64,000 nucleotides of DNA, taken from the NCBI GenBank assembly GCA_964468045.1, contig CAYXTO010000004.1, forward strand, positions 1 through 64,000, given 5' to 3'. The stretch is from JAWKXU01 sp964468045. Lineage in GTDB: Bacteria; Pseudomonadota; Alphaproteobacteria; Sphingomonadales; Sphingomonadaceae. Below, piece by piece: positions 51,446 to 60,581 of this stretch. Under the pieces are notes generated by a model, which was not told where the DNA came from, ran no database searches, and saw only the letters and a program-made list of their open reading frames with translations. The stretch's first letter is position 1. Each line of letters starts with the position of its first letter. Made by a program: the position numbers and the translations under genes.

Positions 51446-53050
51446 TCATGCTTTCAGTTTGGAATTGAGGTGATCCGATAAGCGCATGGCCAGCGCCACG
51501 ATCGTCAGCGTGGGATTTGCCCAGCCGCTGGTGGGAAACACCGAGCTACCGGCAACGAATAGATTCTCGTATCCATGCACCTGGCAATTGGCATCCACCA
51601 CGCCACTCTTGGGTGAATCGCTCATGCGCGTGCCGCCAACCTGATGATAGTTGGCCAAGGGGTGATTTCCGACGGTCAGATCTTCTGGCCATTGCGGGCT
51701 GGGATCATCGAGCCATTGGCCTGGCTTTATCGCGCCCATCTTCAAGCGGCGAAACTCAGCATCGAAAGTCTTGGCGATGACTCTGGCGGTATGCTTGTCC
51801 AGGTCGCTCAACTGCCAATCGAGATCAGCCCGCTGACTTCCAAGACTGTCGCGTTCGCGAGACAGGATGATCCGGCTATCGGGATTGGGGGCCTGTTCAC
51901 CGCGAGTGATCAGATAGAGCCCGGTCATGCCCGCCTTGGCCCGCATCTTCTCCACCCAATTGCGCATTTCGCGATGGAACCATGCCCGAACCGCCCGGTA
52001 GGCATGATCAAGCGCACGACCGCGACGATCCGGTGAAATCGAATGCTTGAGGTTGTGGTAGATCTTATTGCCCAACGCCACGCCATGGCGAGGATCTCGC
52101 TGGAGCTTGAAGGTGATGATGCTGTTGAGCGCCTGTTCCCGCTGCTGGGTCGCATCTCCCAGCCGGAGGGCCGGTGCTAACGGCGGGCCGGAACGCATGA
52201 AACGTTTCTGGAACAGGGCCCATAGCTCATATGGCGTCTGGGTTTCGATCTTCCCGATCCGCCCGGTCGGATGCTCCATAAAATATCGACCGACCAAGTC
52301 GTGGCTATTGCCGAGCCCATTCGCTTCGACATCATTCGAGGCCAGCAGAAGGCGCGAATTCTCGATCGCCCCACAGGCGAGAATGTAGTGTCTCGCCCTC
52401 ACCTGCCGCACCGTGCCGTTGAGGGTCTTCACTTCCACTCCCTCGACGGTGCGGGCATCGGGGCCAGACTTGATGTTGACGGCATTGGCATGAAGCACGA
52501 CTTGGATTGACGGCGAATTCGTCACATCGCGGGTGTGGCTTGCGACGAACCGATCGGTCTTTTCATCGAAACGCCAGAGGACGGCATCGATGGCTTCCGG
52601 ATCGAACCCCGGCTCGGTGACGCCCAGCGCATCCCAGATGCGATCCGTATAGTTGAACTCGCCCAGCTCAAAAAAGGCGTGTGCACGAGCATAGTAAGGC
52701 TCGATATCGGACTTGCGGATGGGCCAGCCACTGTGCTCCACCCAATCCCGACGCTCGAAATCTATGGCGTCCAATTGCGCGCAGCGCCCCCCCCAGATCG
52801 AGACGGTGCCGCCAAAGAAGCGCAATCGCGCCTGATCCAGATCGTAATAGGGCATCCCGATATTGCTGCCCCGATAAAGATCCTGCGTGGCCTGTTCAAA
52901 ATCGAAGCCACCACTTTCGAGAAGGATGACCGAATGCCCCTCTTGGGCGAGCCCTCTTGCCAGAGTGATACCTGCGGCGCCGGCGCCGATGATACAAACA
53001 TCACCGATCCCGATTTCAGCCTCGGGATACTTGTGCAGGTCGATAAGCAT
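51446..53050 (-). CDS. GMC-family FAD oxidoreductase
   Basis: A 534-aa flavoprotein with the N-terminal dinucleotide motif CIIGAGAAGITLARG (residues 19-33), a middle ILACGAIENSRLLLASN, and the GMC C-terminal domain NYHQVGGTRMSD with the catalytic His, followed by LFVAGSSVFPTSGWANPTLT. These enzymes oxidise alcohols or sugars. The start at 53050 (MLIDLHKYPEAEIG) is chosen because codons further upstream run into asnB. It follows asnB by 43 bases, with the flippase further upstream, so glycan modification is likely. Confidence 0.85.
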   Translation of the reverse strand: MLIDLHKYPEAEIGIGDVCIIGAGAAGITLARGLAQEGHSVILLESGGFDFEQATQDLYRGSNIGMPYYDLDQARLRFFGGTVSIWGGRCAQLDAIDFERRDWVEHSGWPIRKSDIEPYYARAHAFFELGEFNYTDRIWDALGVTEPGFDPEAIDAVLWRFDEKTDRFVASHTRDVTNSPSIQVVLHANAVNIKSGPDARTVEGVEVKTLNGTVRQVRARHYILACGAIENSRLLLASNDVEANGLGNSHDLVGRYFMEHPTGRIGKIETQTPYELWALFQKRFMRSGPPLAPALRLGDATQQREQALNSIITFKLQRDPRHGVALGNKIYHNLKHSISPDRRGRALDHAYRAVRAWFHREMRNWVEKMRAKAGMTGLYLITRGEQAPNPDSRIILSRERDSLGSQRADLDWQLSDLDKHTARVIAKTFDAEFRRLKMGAIKPGQWLDDPSPQWPEDLTVGNHPLANYHQVGGTRMSDSPKSGVVDANCQVHGYENLFVAGSSVFPTSGWANPTLTIVALAMRLSDHLNSKLKA

Positions 53051-53093
53051 GCAATTCTTTCTCAGCGCAGACGATGGAACTGCCCGAGCGTCG

Positions 53094-54992
53094 TCAGGCG
53101 ATGTTCTGTTCCCACCAGCAGCCGAACATTGCAATCGCATAAAGCATACGGCCCTGGTTGGCCGCTCCGGCTCGATGCTCGGCAAACAAGCCTTCCACCG
53201 CCTCGGTTTGCAGATAGCCGCTTTTCGAAGCGCCACTATCGTTCCACGTCTCCCGCGCGAACTCGCTCAAATCGCCACGGAACCATTCCGCAAATGGGAG
53301 TTGAAAACCAAGCTTGCGCATATCCAGCGCGCCTTTGGGAAGCCATGGCTCGGCCGCTTTGCGGAGGGCATACTTGCCTGTTTTGCCACGCAATTTCATC
53401 GAAAGTGGCATCGACAAGGTCCAATCGACGAATTTGTGCGAGAGGAATGGCACGCGCGCTTCGAGCGAATGGGCCATGCTCGGGCGGTCAAGCCGCGTCA
53501 GTAGCGATCCCGGCATGTGAACCGTGAGATCGGCAAGCTGGAATTGCTGCAAGGGCTCAAGCTCGCGCAAATGCGGCGACGGAAAATATTCCTGTTCCAA
53601 TCGCGCAAAGGCATCGGCGGATTGATGGCGTGTCAGGAAATCGGGGCTGTAAATCCTCGAACGCGTTTCAGGGGTGGACATCTGGGTCCCGGCGAAAAAG
53701 CGCTGAAAGCTGTTGTCGAGGCGAGCCGCGTCCACAAATTTCAATGCATTCTGCTTGAGGTAGTTCAACTGGGATGAGGAGGTGGTGGGCAAAGTCTCGA
53801 AAAGCCCCGCAATTGGCGAAAGAGCTTTGATCACAGGGCTCCAGCGCGCTGCAGAGAGAGCGGTCCGCTGGCGTTTGTAACCCGCGAAAATCTCATCCGA
53901 TCCTTCTCCGCAAAGCACGACCTTGACGTGTTCCGCGGCAAGTTTCGAAAGGTGCCAATGCGGCACGGCAGATGTGGCGGCACAGGGCTCGTCGAAGGCC
54001 GATTGAACCGACGGTAACAGTTCGCCCGTCCTTACCGGCTCAAGTGGCAACACTATGTGTTCGCAGCCTAGATGTTTCGCTATCCGCGAGGCCGCTTTGG
54101 TCTCATCGATCGCCGATCCAGGAAACCCGATCGTAAACGCCTTGAAAGATGGCCCGCCCAATTGAGTCATGGCCGCCGCCACCGCGCTGGAATCGACCCC
54201 GCCGGACAGAAATATGCCAAGGGGTACGTCCGACAGCATATGAAGCTTCACGGTTTCCAGCAGCCGCTCGCGGGTTTCCTCGATCCATTCATGTTCTGAA
54301 AGACCGACGGCAGGATGGAAAGTTGGAGCCCAGAACTCCTTGACCGAAGCCTCACCCTCACGGCCAATGCGCAGAACATTGCCGGGATCCAGGCTGCGAA
54401 CCTGACGGTAAATGGAGCGTGGCCGCTGGACGTGGCCGAACTTGAAGAAATCGTGGACAGCGCGTTCGTCGATGTCGAATTGAAGTTCCGGAATCGGGCG
54501 AAGGGCGCGAATTTCCGAAGCAAACGCTATGCCGCCGTTCTGCTGAGTGACGTAAAGCGGCTTGATCCCCAACGGATCCCTGGCCAGCGTCAGGCTGCGT
54601 TCGGCACGGTCCCAGATCGCGGTGGCATACATACCTTCAAGCCGGGCCCATACATCGTCGCCCCAATGGACATAACCGGCCAACAGGGTTTCGGTGTCGC
54701 TGCGCGTTCTGAATCTCGCGCCCCCGGCCTCCAACTCTCGACGCAACTCCAGATGGTTGTAAATTTCTCCATTTGAGACAATAACATAGCGCCCATCGTC
54801 GCTTTCCATCGGCTGTCCGCCGCCATCGATATCTATGATGCTGAGACGGCGCATCCCGAAGCCGAAGTCGCCATCGCTGAAATAACCATCGTCATCGGGC
54901 CCGCGATGCACGATCGTATCGCATTGCTTCCGCAACTGGTCAGGGCTTACCGTTCGATCCGATCTCCGATACCACCCCGCAATTCCGCACAT
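53094..54992 (-). CDS. asnB: Glutamine-hydrolysing asparagine synthetase-like protein
   Basis: A 632-aa protein with an N-terminal glutaminase domain starting MCGIAGWYRR with Cys2 as the nucleophile (SNGEIYNHLELRREL and TLLAGYVHWGDD follow), and a C-terminal synthetase domain with the PPi loop LSGGVDSSAVAAAM near residue 260 and CGEGSDEIFAGY. Enzymes of this type in polysaccharide clusters often amidate sugars rather than supply asparagine. Its neighbours are a Wzx-like flippase and a GMC oxidoreductase. Confidence 0.88.
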   Translation of the reverse strand: MCGIAGWYRRSDRTVSPDQLRKQCDTIVHRGPDDDGYFSDGDFGFGMRRLSIIDIDGGGQPMESDDGRYVIVSNGEIYNHLELRRELEAGGARFRTRSDTETLLAGYVHWGDDVWARLEGMYATAIWDRAERSLTLARDPLGIKPLYVTQQNGGIAFASEIRALRPIPELQFDIDERAVHDFFKFGHVQRPRSIYRQVRSLDPGNVLRIGREGEASVKEFWAPTFHPAVGLSEHEWIEETRERLLETVKLHMLSDVPLGIFLSGGVDSSAVAAAMTQLGGPSFKAFTIGFPGSAIDETKAASRIAKHLGCEHIVLPLEPVRTGELLPSVQSAFDEPCAATSAVPHWHLSKLAAEHVKVVLCGEGSDEIFAGYKRQRTALSAARWSPVIKALSPIAGLFETLPTTSSSQLNYLKQNALKFVDAARLDNSFQRFFAGTQMSTPETRSRIYSPDFLTRHQSADAFARLEQEYFPSPHLRELEPLQQFQLADLTVHMPGSLLTRLDRPSMAHSLEARVPFLSHKFVDWTLSMPLSMKLRGKTGKYALRKAAEPWLPKGALDMRKLGFQLPFAEWFRGDLSEFARETWNDSGASKSGYLQTEAVEGLFAEHRAGAANQGRMLYAIAMFGCWWEQNIA

Positions 54993-55167
54993 ATCGACCC
55001 CTAAATTACATTGCGGGGCGGATAGGGGCGCTCTCTAAAACTGACATTTCCGAATTATTTGATTTTGCCCATGTTTCGGGCCTGTGCCTCATAGGGTTGC
55101 ATGTTCACATCCGAAGCCTTGCCGGGGCAGGCTGGCCCGGGTCATCGAGGAAGCACCTGCTCGCGAA
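54993..55167. other. Gap between flippase and asnB
   Basis: This 175-bp spacer sits between two same-strand genes. It contains an A+T-rich patch near 55030-55070 that could be an asnB promoter. No gene was seen. Confidence 0.4.
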
Positions 55168-56514
55168 TCAGAACAGCGCGTTATCGCTCGGTGGAGGGGA
55201 TTTTGGAGCAGAGTGCAGAGCAAGATATGTAAGCAGCCCGGTCATCAGGTATCCTGCCGCAGAAGCGAGGGCGACTGCCCAGGCGATCGCTGTCGCGCCA
55301 CTTCCATAGGACACCATTATCGCGACCCCCAGAACGCCCAGCGTGACTCCCCGGGCCAGCAACGCATGCCCGGCCCTGCTGGTCGCATGCAATACCGGCT
55401 CGAAGGCAACGCTCGCCAGTTCCAGGCTTGCAGCAATAGCGAGGGGAATCAGGATTCCCGTGCCGCCCGTGAATTCTGCTCCGCCCAGCCATCCGAGTAA
55501 ATGCCCACCCGCAGTCATAGCCACAGCGATCACAATGGCTCCGCCGATGGCTGCGACCAGGCTGGTCTGCAAGGCGAACTTCCGAAACTCGGCTTCCTCG
55601 ACCACAACCCGCGCACGCGCCGCTTCGGCATATACTGCCCTAGTCAACAGCATCGACAACTTGCCCAGCGCCTGCGTGACTTGACTGGCAAGCCGATAGA
55701 GTCCTGCAGCCTTGGTTCCCACCAGCCCACCGACCGCGAGCAGTGGTCCGAAGCGCACAGCCGCATCCAGCGTTACCGTGGCATGGCTGAAAAGAAAGAA
55801 GCGTATCAGGCCCGGGTTTTCGTCCAGCGCAAGGCGCCAGTCCCGGATGTAGCGCAATCGGACCGCTTCCGGGCAAAGCTTGCGCGCCATTATCCAATAA
55901 CAGGCGGCTTCCAGCAGATCGATCGCCACCCATGCGATAAGAAAATGGCCGACAGAAGCTCCCATCCACCAGATAAGGACCGCAGCGACGACCCGTCCCA
56001 GCGGCACGGTCGCTTCCACATAGACAGCCGCATCGAACCGATGCAATGCCCTGACGATGCCAGTGGGAGCTGACACCAGCGCCCAGACCATCCCACAACA
56101 GAACCAGAACGCCTTGTCGACATAGGCCGGGTTAAGATCCAGCATATCGCCAAAGCCGTAGATCGTGACGAAAGCGATCAGGCAACCCGCGATCGCCCCG
56201 ATTACGTCGAGCATCCCGCAGAACATGCTGAGTCTGCCGAACTTGTCCCACGCCTTTTCATGAACATGCGCCGTGCCGTAGCGCACAACCGTGCGCCAGC
56301 TTTGCACCCCCGTGATACCCTGCAGGGCCAAGGCTGTGCCGAAGATAAGCGAGAAGTGGCCGAAATCCTTCAGGCCAAGCGTTCGAGTCAATATTGCCAG
56401 ATAGGCTATGCCGCAAAGCGCGCCGAAACCCTTGCCCCCCAACAACCAGGCGGTGTTGGTCAAAATGCGATGCAAGGAGGTTCTGTCGGCTGGGGAGGCG
56501 GCAGCGATCTGCAT
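55168..56514 (-). CDS. Wzx-like polysaccharide/lipid-linked oligosaccharide flippase
   Basis: A 448-aa protein with about twelve to fourteen membrane helices and the MOP-superfamily look of Wzx: an N-terminal WLLGGKGFGALCGIAYLAILTRTLGLKDFGHFSLIFG and later RLASQVTQALGKLSMLLTRAVYAEAAR. It would move lipid-linked glycan units across the inner membrane. It heads the flippase-asnB-GMC string. No glycosyltransferase genes are adjacent, and the string begins right beside an acyl-CoA dehydrogenase fragment, so the cluster may be incomplete. Confidence 0.82.
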   Translation of the reverse strand: MQIAAASPADRTSLHRILTNTAWLLGGKGFGALCGIAYLAILTRTLGLKDFGHFSLIFGTALALQGITGVQSWRTVVRYGTAHVHEKAWDKFGRLSMFCGMLDVIGAIAGCLIAFVTIYGFGDMLDLNPAYVDKAFWFCCGMVWALVSAPTGIVRALHRFDAAVYVEATVPLGRVVAAVLIWWMGASVGHFLIAWVAIDLLEAACYWIMARKLCPEAVRLRYIRDWRLALDENPGLIRFFLFSHATVTLDAAVRFGPLLAVGGLVGTKAAGLYRLASQVTQALGKLSMLLTRAVYAEAARARVVVEEAEFRKFALQTSLVAAIGGAIVIAVAMTAGGHLLGWLGGAEFTGGTGILIPLAIAASLELASVAFEPVLHATSRAGHALLARGVTLGVLGVAIMVSYGSGATAIAWAVALASAAGYLMTGLLTYLALHSAPKSPPPSDNALF

Positions 56515-56658
56515 TGGCCCCCCATAAGCTTATGGCTGCCTTGCATGCAACACCGCTGAATATACCGCACCTGGAGCGCAGATCCTCATCCTTCAATAGC
56601 TGTGGTAAAAATCGGACCCAGCATCGCCATGAGGCGGATTACTTCAGGGGATATCCGC

Positions 56659-57123
56659 TCAAACGAGATCCCGCCCGAAGATCTCTCGCGCAACGATCAT
56701 CTTCTGGATTTGCGTGGTGCCGTCCGCGATCTGTTGGCCGATCACGTCCCGCAGGCGCTGCTCCTGAGGATAGTCTGTGGTGTAGCCGTAATGCCCATGC
56801 AGCAGCAGGCATTCGTGGATGGCGCCTACGGCGATATCGGGGCATTGCATCTTGCACATCGCCGCCTCCGAAGTGTGAGGCAGGCCCTGATCCCGTAGCC
56901 ACAATGTACGGAAGCAAAGCCAGCGCGCCATTTCCATCTTTGCGGCCCAATCGGCCAAGGGAAAGGTGACGCCCTGGTATTTGGACAATGGCTTGCCGAA
57001 TGACTGGCGACCTTTGAGATATTCGACGGTTTCGGCGAGGCTCGCCTGCGCGGCGCCCAGGCACATCAAACCGATGAGGGCCCGGGTACCTGATGCGATG
57101 GACGGGGAATGCGAAGAATCCAT
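56659..57123 (-). pseudogene. Acyl-CoA dehydrogenase C-terminal fragment
   Basis: About 140 residues match the C-terminal helical domain of an acyl-CoA dehydrogenase: IGLMCLGAAQASLAETVEYLKGRQSFGKPLSKYQGVTFPLADWA, then HGHYGYTTDYPQEQRLRDV and DGTTQIQKMIVAREIFGR. The N-terminal and middle FAD/substrate domains (about 240 aa) are absent. Homology stops near 57090, where the neighbouring plus-strand gene is also broken, so a recombination junction lies there. The ATG at 57123 is probably fortuitous. Confidence 0.8.
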
Positions 57124-58091
57124 TTCCAGCAGGTGCGCGCAACGCCGAATATCGAGGATTTGAAAAGGTTATCGATAACAGCGGACACGGCCTCATAGGC
57201 GAAGTGCAATCCTTGAAAACTCCCAATGGGGAGACACGGCTTGTCGTATCCGCATGGAGCAGCTGGCCTTCGGTCAATCGCGCCGGTGGAGTGTATATCA
57301 CCGGGCCTATCCCTGCCCATGGACTGCATGCGGGTCGATCCGCCGGCACGTTGCACCCTCTGCTGACGCTCGATCAATTTGACCCCGATCCCATTATAGG
57401 CCCCACTTGGGGAGGAGGCATGCTCTCCGTCTACAATGGGGAGATTTATTGGGGTACGATGACGATAGGGACGGCCTATACCGGGGCGTTTACAGCTGCA
57501 AATCCAAGCGTTGGCGTCTCCCCGGCCTCGCGAGACGATATTGCGCGCGCGATGTTTTCGCGAGCCGCCCATTTGTTCAAGATCAAGGTGAGCAATCTCG
57601 AACATCCGGAAATCGAACTTCTTTTTGGTAACGAATATTTTCCCACCCTGAACAAGGAAGATGGCACCTGGTCTTTGAAGAAAAACCTTCTCAACCTGAC
57701 TCCAAAATTGGGAAAGGCAGGGTTTGGGTATGGAACCAACAATTATTCCTGGGAAAGTACAGTTTATAATGGAAAATTATTCATAGGAACCATGGATTAC
57801 TCCGGAGGGCTTGTAGACTACGTTGAGAATGCCCCCCCACATTCCGATCAACAGATTGACGCGAATTACCGGGTAGCCAAGGAGCAAGGCTTTATGCCCG
57901 GCGGAGATCTCCTGGTCTTCGAGCACCCCAATGAACAACCCATCATAATCACACGTTCGGGCCTCGATAACATCGATAACAATGGCTTCAGAAACTTTGT
58001 TACGGTAAATAATACTTTATACGCAGGAACCTCCAGTGAGGCAAATATAGGTCCACATGCAGGATACTCCTTTTACGTTCTAAATAATTAA
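57093..58091 (+). CDS. Hypothetical repeat-containing protein, probably lacking its N-terminus
   Basis: An open frame of 332 aa with no recognised domain. Glycine/aromatic-rich, beta-rich repeats (e.g. WGGGMLSVYNGEIYWGTMTIG, NYSWESTVYNGKLFIGTMDYSGG, NNTLYAGTSSEANIG) suggest a beta-propeller-like or extracellular binding protein. There is no signal peptide at the apparent start and the first residues coincide with the acyl-CoA dehydrogenase junction, so the 5' end is likely missing. Its A+T content rises sharply toward the 3' end, unlike its neighbours, which hints at foreign origin. Confidence 0.55.
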   Translation: MRWTGNAKNPFPAGARNAEYRGFEKVIDNSGHGLIGEVQSLKTPNGETRLVVSAWSSWPSVNRAGGVYITGPIPAHGLHAGRSAGTLHPLLTLDQFDPDPIIGPTWGGGMLSVYNGEIYWGTMTIGTAYTGAFTAANPSVGVSPASRDDIARAMFSRAAHLFKIKVSNLEHPEIELLFGNEYFPTLNKEDGTWSLKKNLLNLTPKLGKAGFGYGTNNYSWESTVYNGKLFIGTMDYSGGLVDYVENAPPHSDQQIDANYRVAKEQGFMPGGDLLVFEHPNEQPIIITRSGLDNIDNNGFRNFVTVNNTLYAGTSSEANIGPHAGYSFYVLNN

Positions 58092-58124
58092 TAATCATAG
58101 ATTATTTATAGTGGAGCTATCGCC

Positions 58125-58484
58125 ATGCCCACCAATTTGCGCCACGGATTTTTTATTGTAATCGGGATTATAGCCCTCTTTACCACTTGGCCATATGCCT
58201 TTGATTGGATGGCTGGCGGCGGAAACATTTTGAATCCTGTTCAATTTTTCTCAGATGCGATCGCCCCGGGAGGAACCGCTGCCTTTCTCGCTCTGGACAT
58301 GGCCATAGCTTGGATCGTGTTCATGGTCTGGGTCATCTTCGATGCCCAACGGATCGGCGCAGGCCTGAAGTGGGGCGTCTTTTTCGTATTCCTTTCTTAT
58401 GTCGGTGTATCCATGGCCTATCCATTTTACATAGTATTTCGCGAAAGGTTTATTGATAGAATATCTAAGAATCCAGAATCTTAA
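58125..58484 (+). CDS. DUF2834-type small membrane protein
   Basis: A 119-aa protein with about three to four membrane helices (FFIVIGIIALFTTWPYAFDW, AAFLALDMAIAWIVFMVWVIFDAQRIG, WGVFFVFLSYVGVSMAYPFYIVF). The FDAQRIGAGLKWG segment and overall pattern fit DUF2834. Function is unknown. The gene is A+T-rich relative to the window and lies between the beta-repeat protein and a SnoaL-like gene, all on the plus strand. Confidence 0.7.
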   Translation: MPTNLRHGFFIVIGIIALFTTWPYAFDWMAGGGNILNPVQFFSDAIAPGGTAAFLALDMAIAWIVFMVWVIFDAQRIGAGLKWGVFFVFLSYVGVSMAYPFYIVFRERFIDRISKNPES

Positions 58485-58495
58485 GGAGATGAGTG

Positions 58496-58951
58496 ATGAA
58501 TATCGAGCATGTTAGCGAGCTTATGCGGCGGTTTTCCGAAGATGTGGACTTGGCCCTGGAGTTCTATGCGGACGATTGTGATTTCACCGATCATCCATTG
58601 GAGCAGAAGATTGCAAATGATAAGGCCAAGCTCAGGCGGGCATTCATTCCGTTCGCCAACAAGAATCCCGACAACGGAATGGGCATCCATCATTTCGACG
58701 CGCTGGAGTATATTGGCAACGAGAAATCAGGCCTGCTGCAATGGCAGTGGACCGCCGATCACTGCGCTTCGATCTTTGGACTCAGCAACCCTGACGGCCG
58801 CCGGTTGAGCACTAACGGAATGAGCTTCTATGTTTTCCGTGACGGCAAGATCGTTCGCGAGGTGGTTCACTCCAATCAAGTGGAAATTCTGAGACAATTG
58901 GGCCATTCCATCGAAATCGAACATTTTTGGGAAGATCCATCCTTTGCGTAA
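58496..58951 (+). CDS. SnoaL/NTF2-like protein
   Basis: A 151-aa cone-shaped alpha+beta (NTF2-like) protein. The N-terminal helix SELMRRFSEDVDLALEFYADDCDFTDH is typical of SnoaL-like proteins, followed by beta strands ending in MSFYVFRDGKIVREVVHSN. ATG 58496 sits 7 bases after AAGGAG; the GTG at 58493 is less likely. Members include isomerases, dehydratases and oxygenase-associated proteins, so function cannot be assigned. It follows the DUF2834 gene by 11 bases and is probably cotranscribed. Confidence 0.78.
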   Translation: MNIEHVSELMRRFSEDVDLALEFYADDCDFTDHPLEQKIANDKAKLRRAFIPFANKNPDNGMGIHHFDALEYIGNEKSGLLQWQWTADHCASIFGLSNPDGRRLSTNGMSFYVFRDGKIVREVVHSNQVEILRQLGHSIEIEHFWEDPSFA

Positions 58952-59245
58952 TGCAATGGGTCCCGGTGGCCCGGCCTGAAAGGTTACCACGCCCCTTCAA
59001 GAAACATTCGCGCCCATCCCCTGATCCAGGCCTTGCAAAGGCATCCGGGTCAGGGGGTGTGCTGCATTATCGGGCTACCAATCGGAGAAACCGATCCTGG
59101 CCCCGTGTCACCAATCCCGTCGGGACCGTGCTGGCGGCAGATGCCGGGGATATCGATCCTGTGACGGGTGGAGGACATTGTTTGCCTTGCCGGCCCGATT
59201 CCGAATATCATACGGCTTATCGAACTTCCCGGGAGAGAGGAACAG

Positions 59246-60436
59246 ATGGGCCCAACACCTGAACGGATATCTGCAACGCGAGAGCATCATCTGGCGGAGC
59301 TATCCCAAGGTATCGACAAGCTCAGCAGCATTGTCGAAGAACAACGGGGGGAAATTGCAAGGCAACGGCGCTTGCCGGAAGCGGTTGCGCAAGCCTTCAT
59401 TGACCTCGATATCTATCGTCTGCTTGTTCCCGCAGATCTGGGAGGGGCGGAAATCACCCCGATCGACCAGTTCGATTTCGTGGAGCGCATTTCCTACCAC
59501 GACGCATCGGCCGGATGGAATTTTGCCGTCGGATCGGGGTTGGGAATATTCTCGGGTTTCCTGGAAGCTTCCGAAGCGCGCGCGCTGTTCACGCAGTCGG
59601 GCGCGGCGATGGCCGGGTCGGGTGCGCCCCAAGGGAAGGCGCATAAGGTCGACGGCGGCTATCGCATCGAAGGGCGCTTCGCCTGGGCCAGCGGAATAGA
59701 CCAGGCGCAATGGGTATATGGCGGCTGCTTCGTTCACGAGGACGGCAAGCCGGTGATGAAGGAAGATGGCTCTCCCGCCACGGTGCTGGCGTTTGCGCCC
59801 AAGGAATTCGCCACGGTTCATGAATGCTGGAATGTCAGCGGCCTCGTCGCGACCAACAGCACCGAGTTCAGCTTGGCGGATGTCTTCGTGCCGAAGGAAC
59901 GCACATTCAGCATACCCTGGAAGGAAAGCCGCCATCCAGGTCCACTGTTCCGCCTGCCGATGACCTTCTTCGGCTTCGCACTGACCGGCGTTCCGCTGGG
60001 AGTCGCGCGGCGGGCCGTCGATGGCTTGCGCGAGTTGGCCATATCCAAGTCCACACCGGGCGGCGGCAAGCTCAGCGATGTGGGCTTTTCCCAATATGCC
60101 GTCGCCAAGGCGGAAGCGCTCATAGACGCGGCGCGCTGCAATGTGCGCTACTCGTTTCAGGAATTGTGGGACTGCGCCCTGGCCGGCAAAGCGCCAAGCA
60201 TGGAAGCGCGCGCACGGCTGCGCCGGGCTTGTGTCCACGCGGCCGAATCGAGCCAGGAAGCGGTAAACCTGTGTTATCGCGCGACGGGTGGGTCCGCCCT
60301 GTTTGCGACCCTTCCGTTCGAAGCGGCATTACGGGATGTCAATGCAATCGGTGGGCATCTGGTTTTCCAACGCGCGATGATGGAAGATGCAGGGCGGGTG
60401 GCTCTGGGCATTCCACCCCGGCTGATGGTGTTCTGA
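59246..60436 (+). CDS. Acyl-CoA dehydrogenase-fold flavin monooxygenase (HsaA/DszC-like)
   Basis: A 396-aa protein with the acyl-CoA dehydrogenase fold. An N-terminal helical domain with RLPEAVAQAFIDLDIYRLLVPADLGG is followed by SYHDASAGWNFAVGSGLGIFSGF, a middle beta domain (GGYRIEGRFAWASGIDQAQWVYGG) and a C-terminal bundle with CYRATGGSALFATLPFEAALRDVNAIGGH. The pattern fits flavin-dependent oxygenases such as HsaA or DszC rather than true dehydrogenases, as the catalytic Glu region is not evident. ATG 59246 follows GAGGAAC. It needs a flavin reductase partner, none of which is adjacent. Confidence 0.82.
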   Translation: MGPTPERISATREHHLAELSQGIDKLSSIVEEQRGEIARQRRLPEAVAQAFIDLDIYRLLVPADLGGAEITPIDQFDFVERISYHDASAGWNFAVGSGLGIFSGFLEASEARALFTQSGAAMAGSGAPQGKAHKVDGGYRIEGRFAWASGIDQAQWVYGGCFVHEDGKPVMKEDGSPATVLAFAPKEFATVHECWNVSGLVATNSTEFSLADVFVPKERTFSIPWKESRHPGPLFRLPMTFFGFALTGVPLGVARRAVDGLRELAISKSTPGGGKLSDVGFSQYAVAKAEALIDAARCNVRYSFQELWDCALAGKAPSMEARARLRRACVHAAESSQEAVNLCYRATGGSALFATLPFEAALRDVNAIGGHLVFQRAMMEDAGRVALGIPPRLMVF

Positions 60437-60581
60437 ACCCTCCCGAATCCGTAAGGCGTGCGGTCCACTTCGTCCATGATCGCCGTGTTCTGGGGGATAC
60501 GGTCAGAAACGTCCGCTTGCCACTTTCCGGACATTCTCAGCTGCACATATCGAGGTGGGCTCTAGTAACAATGCTAGCGAG

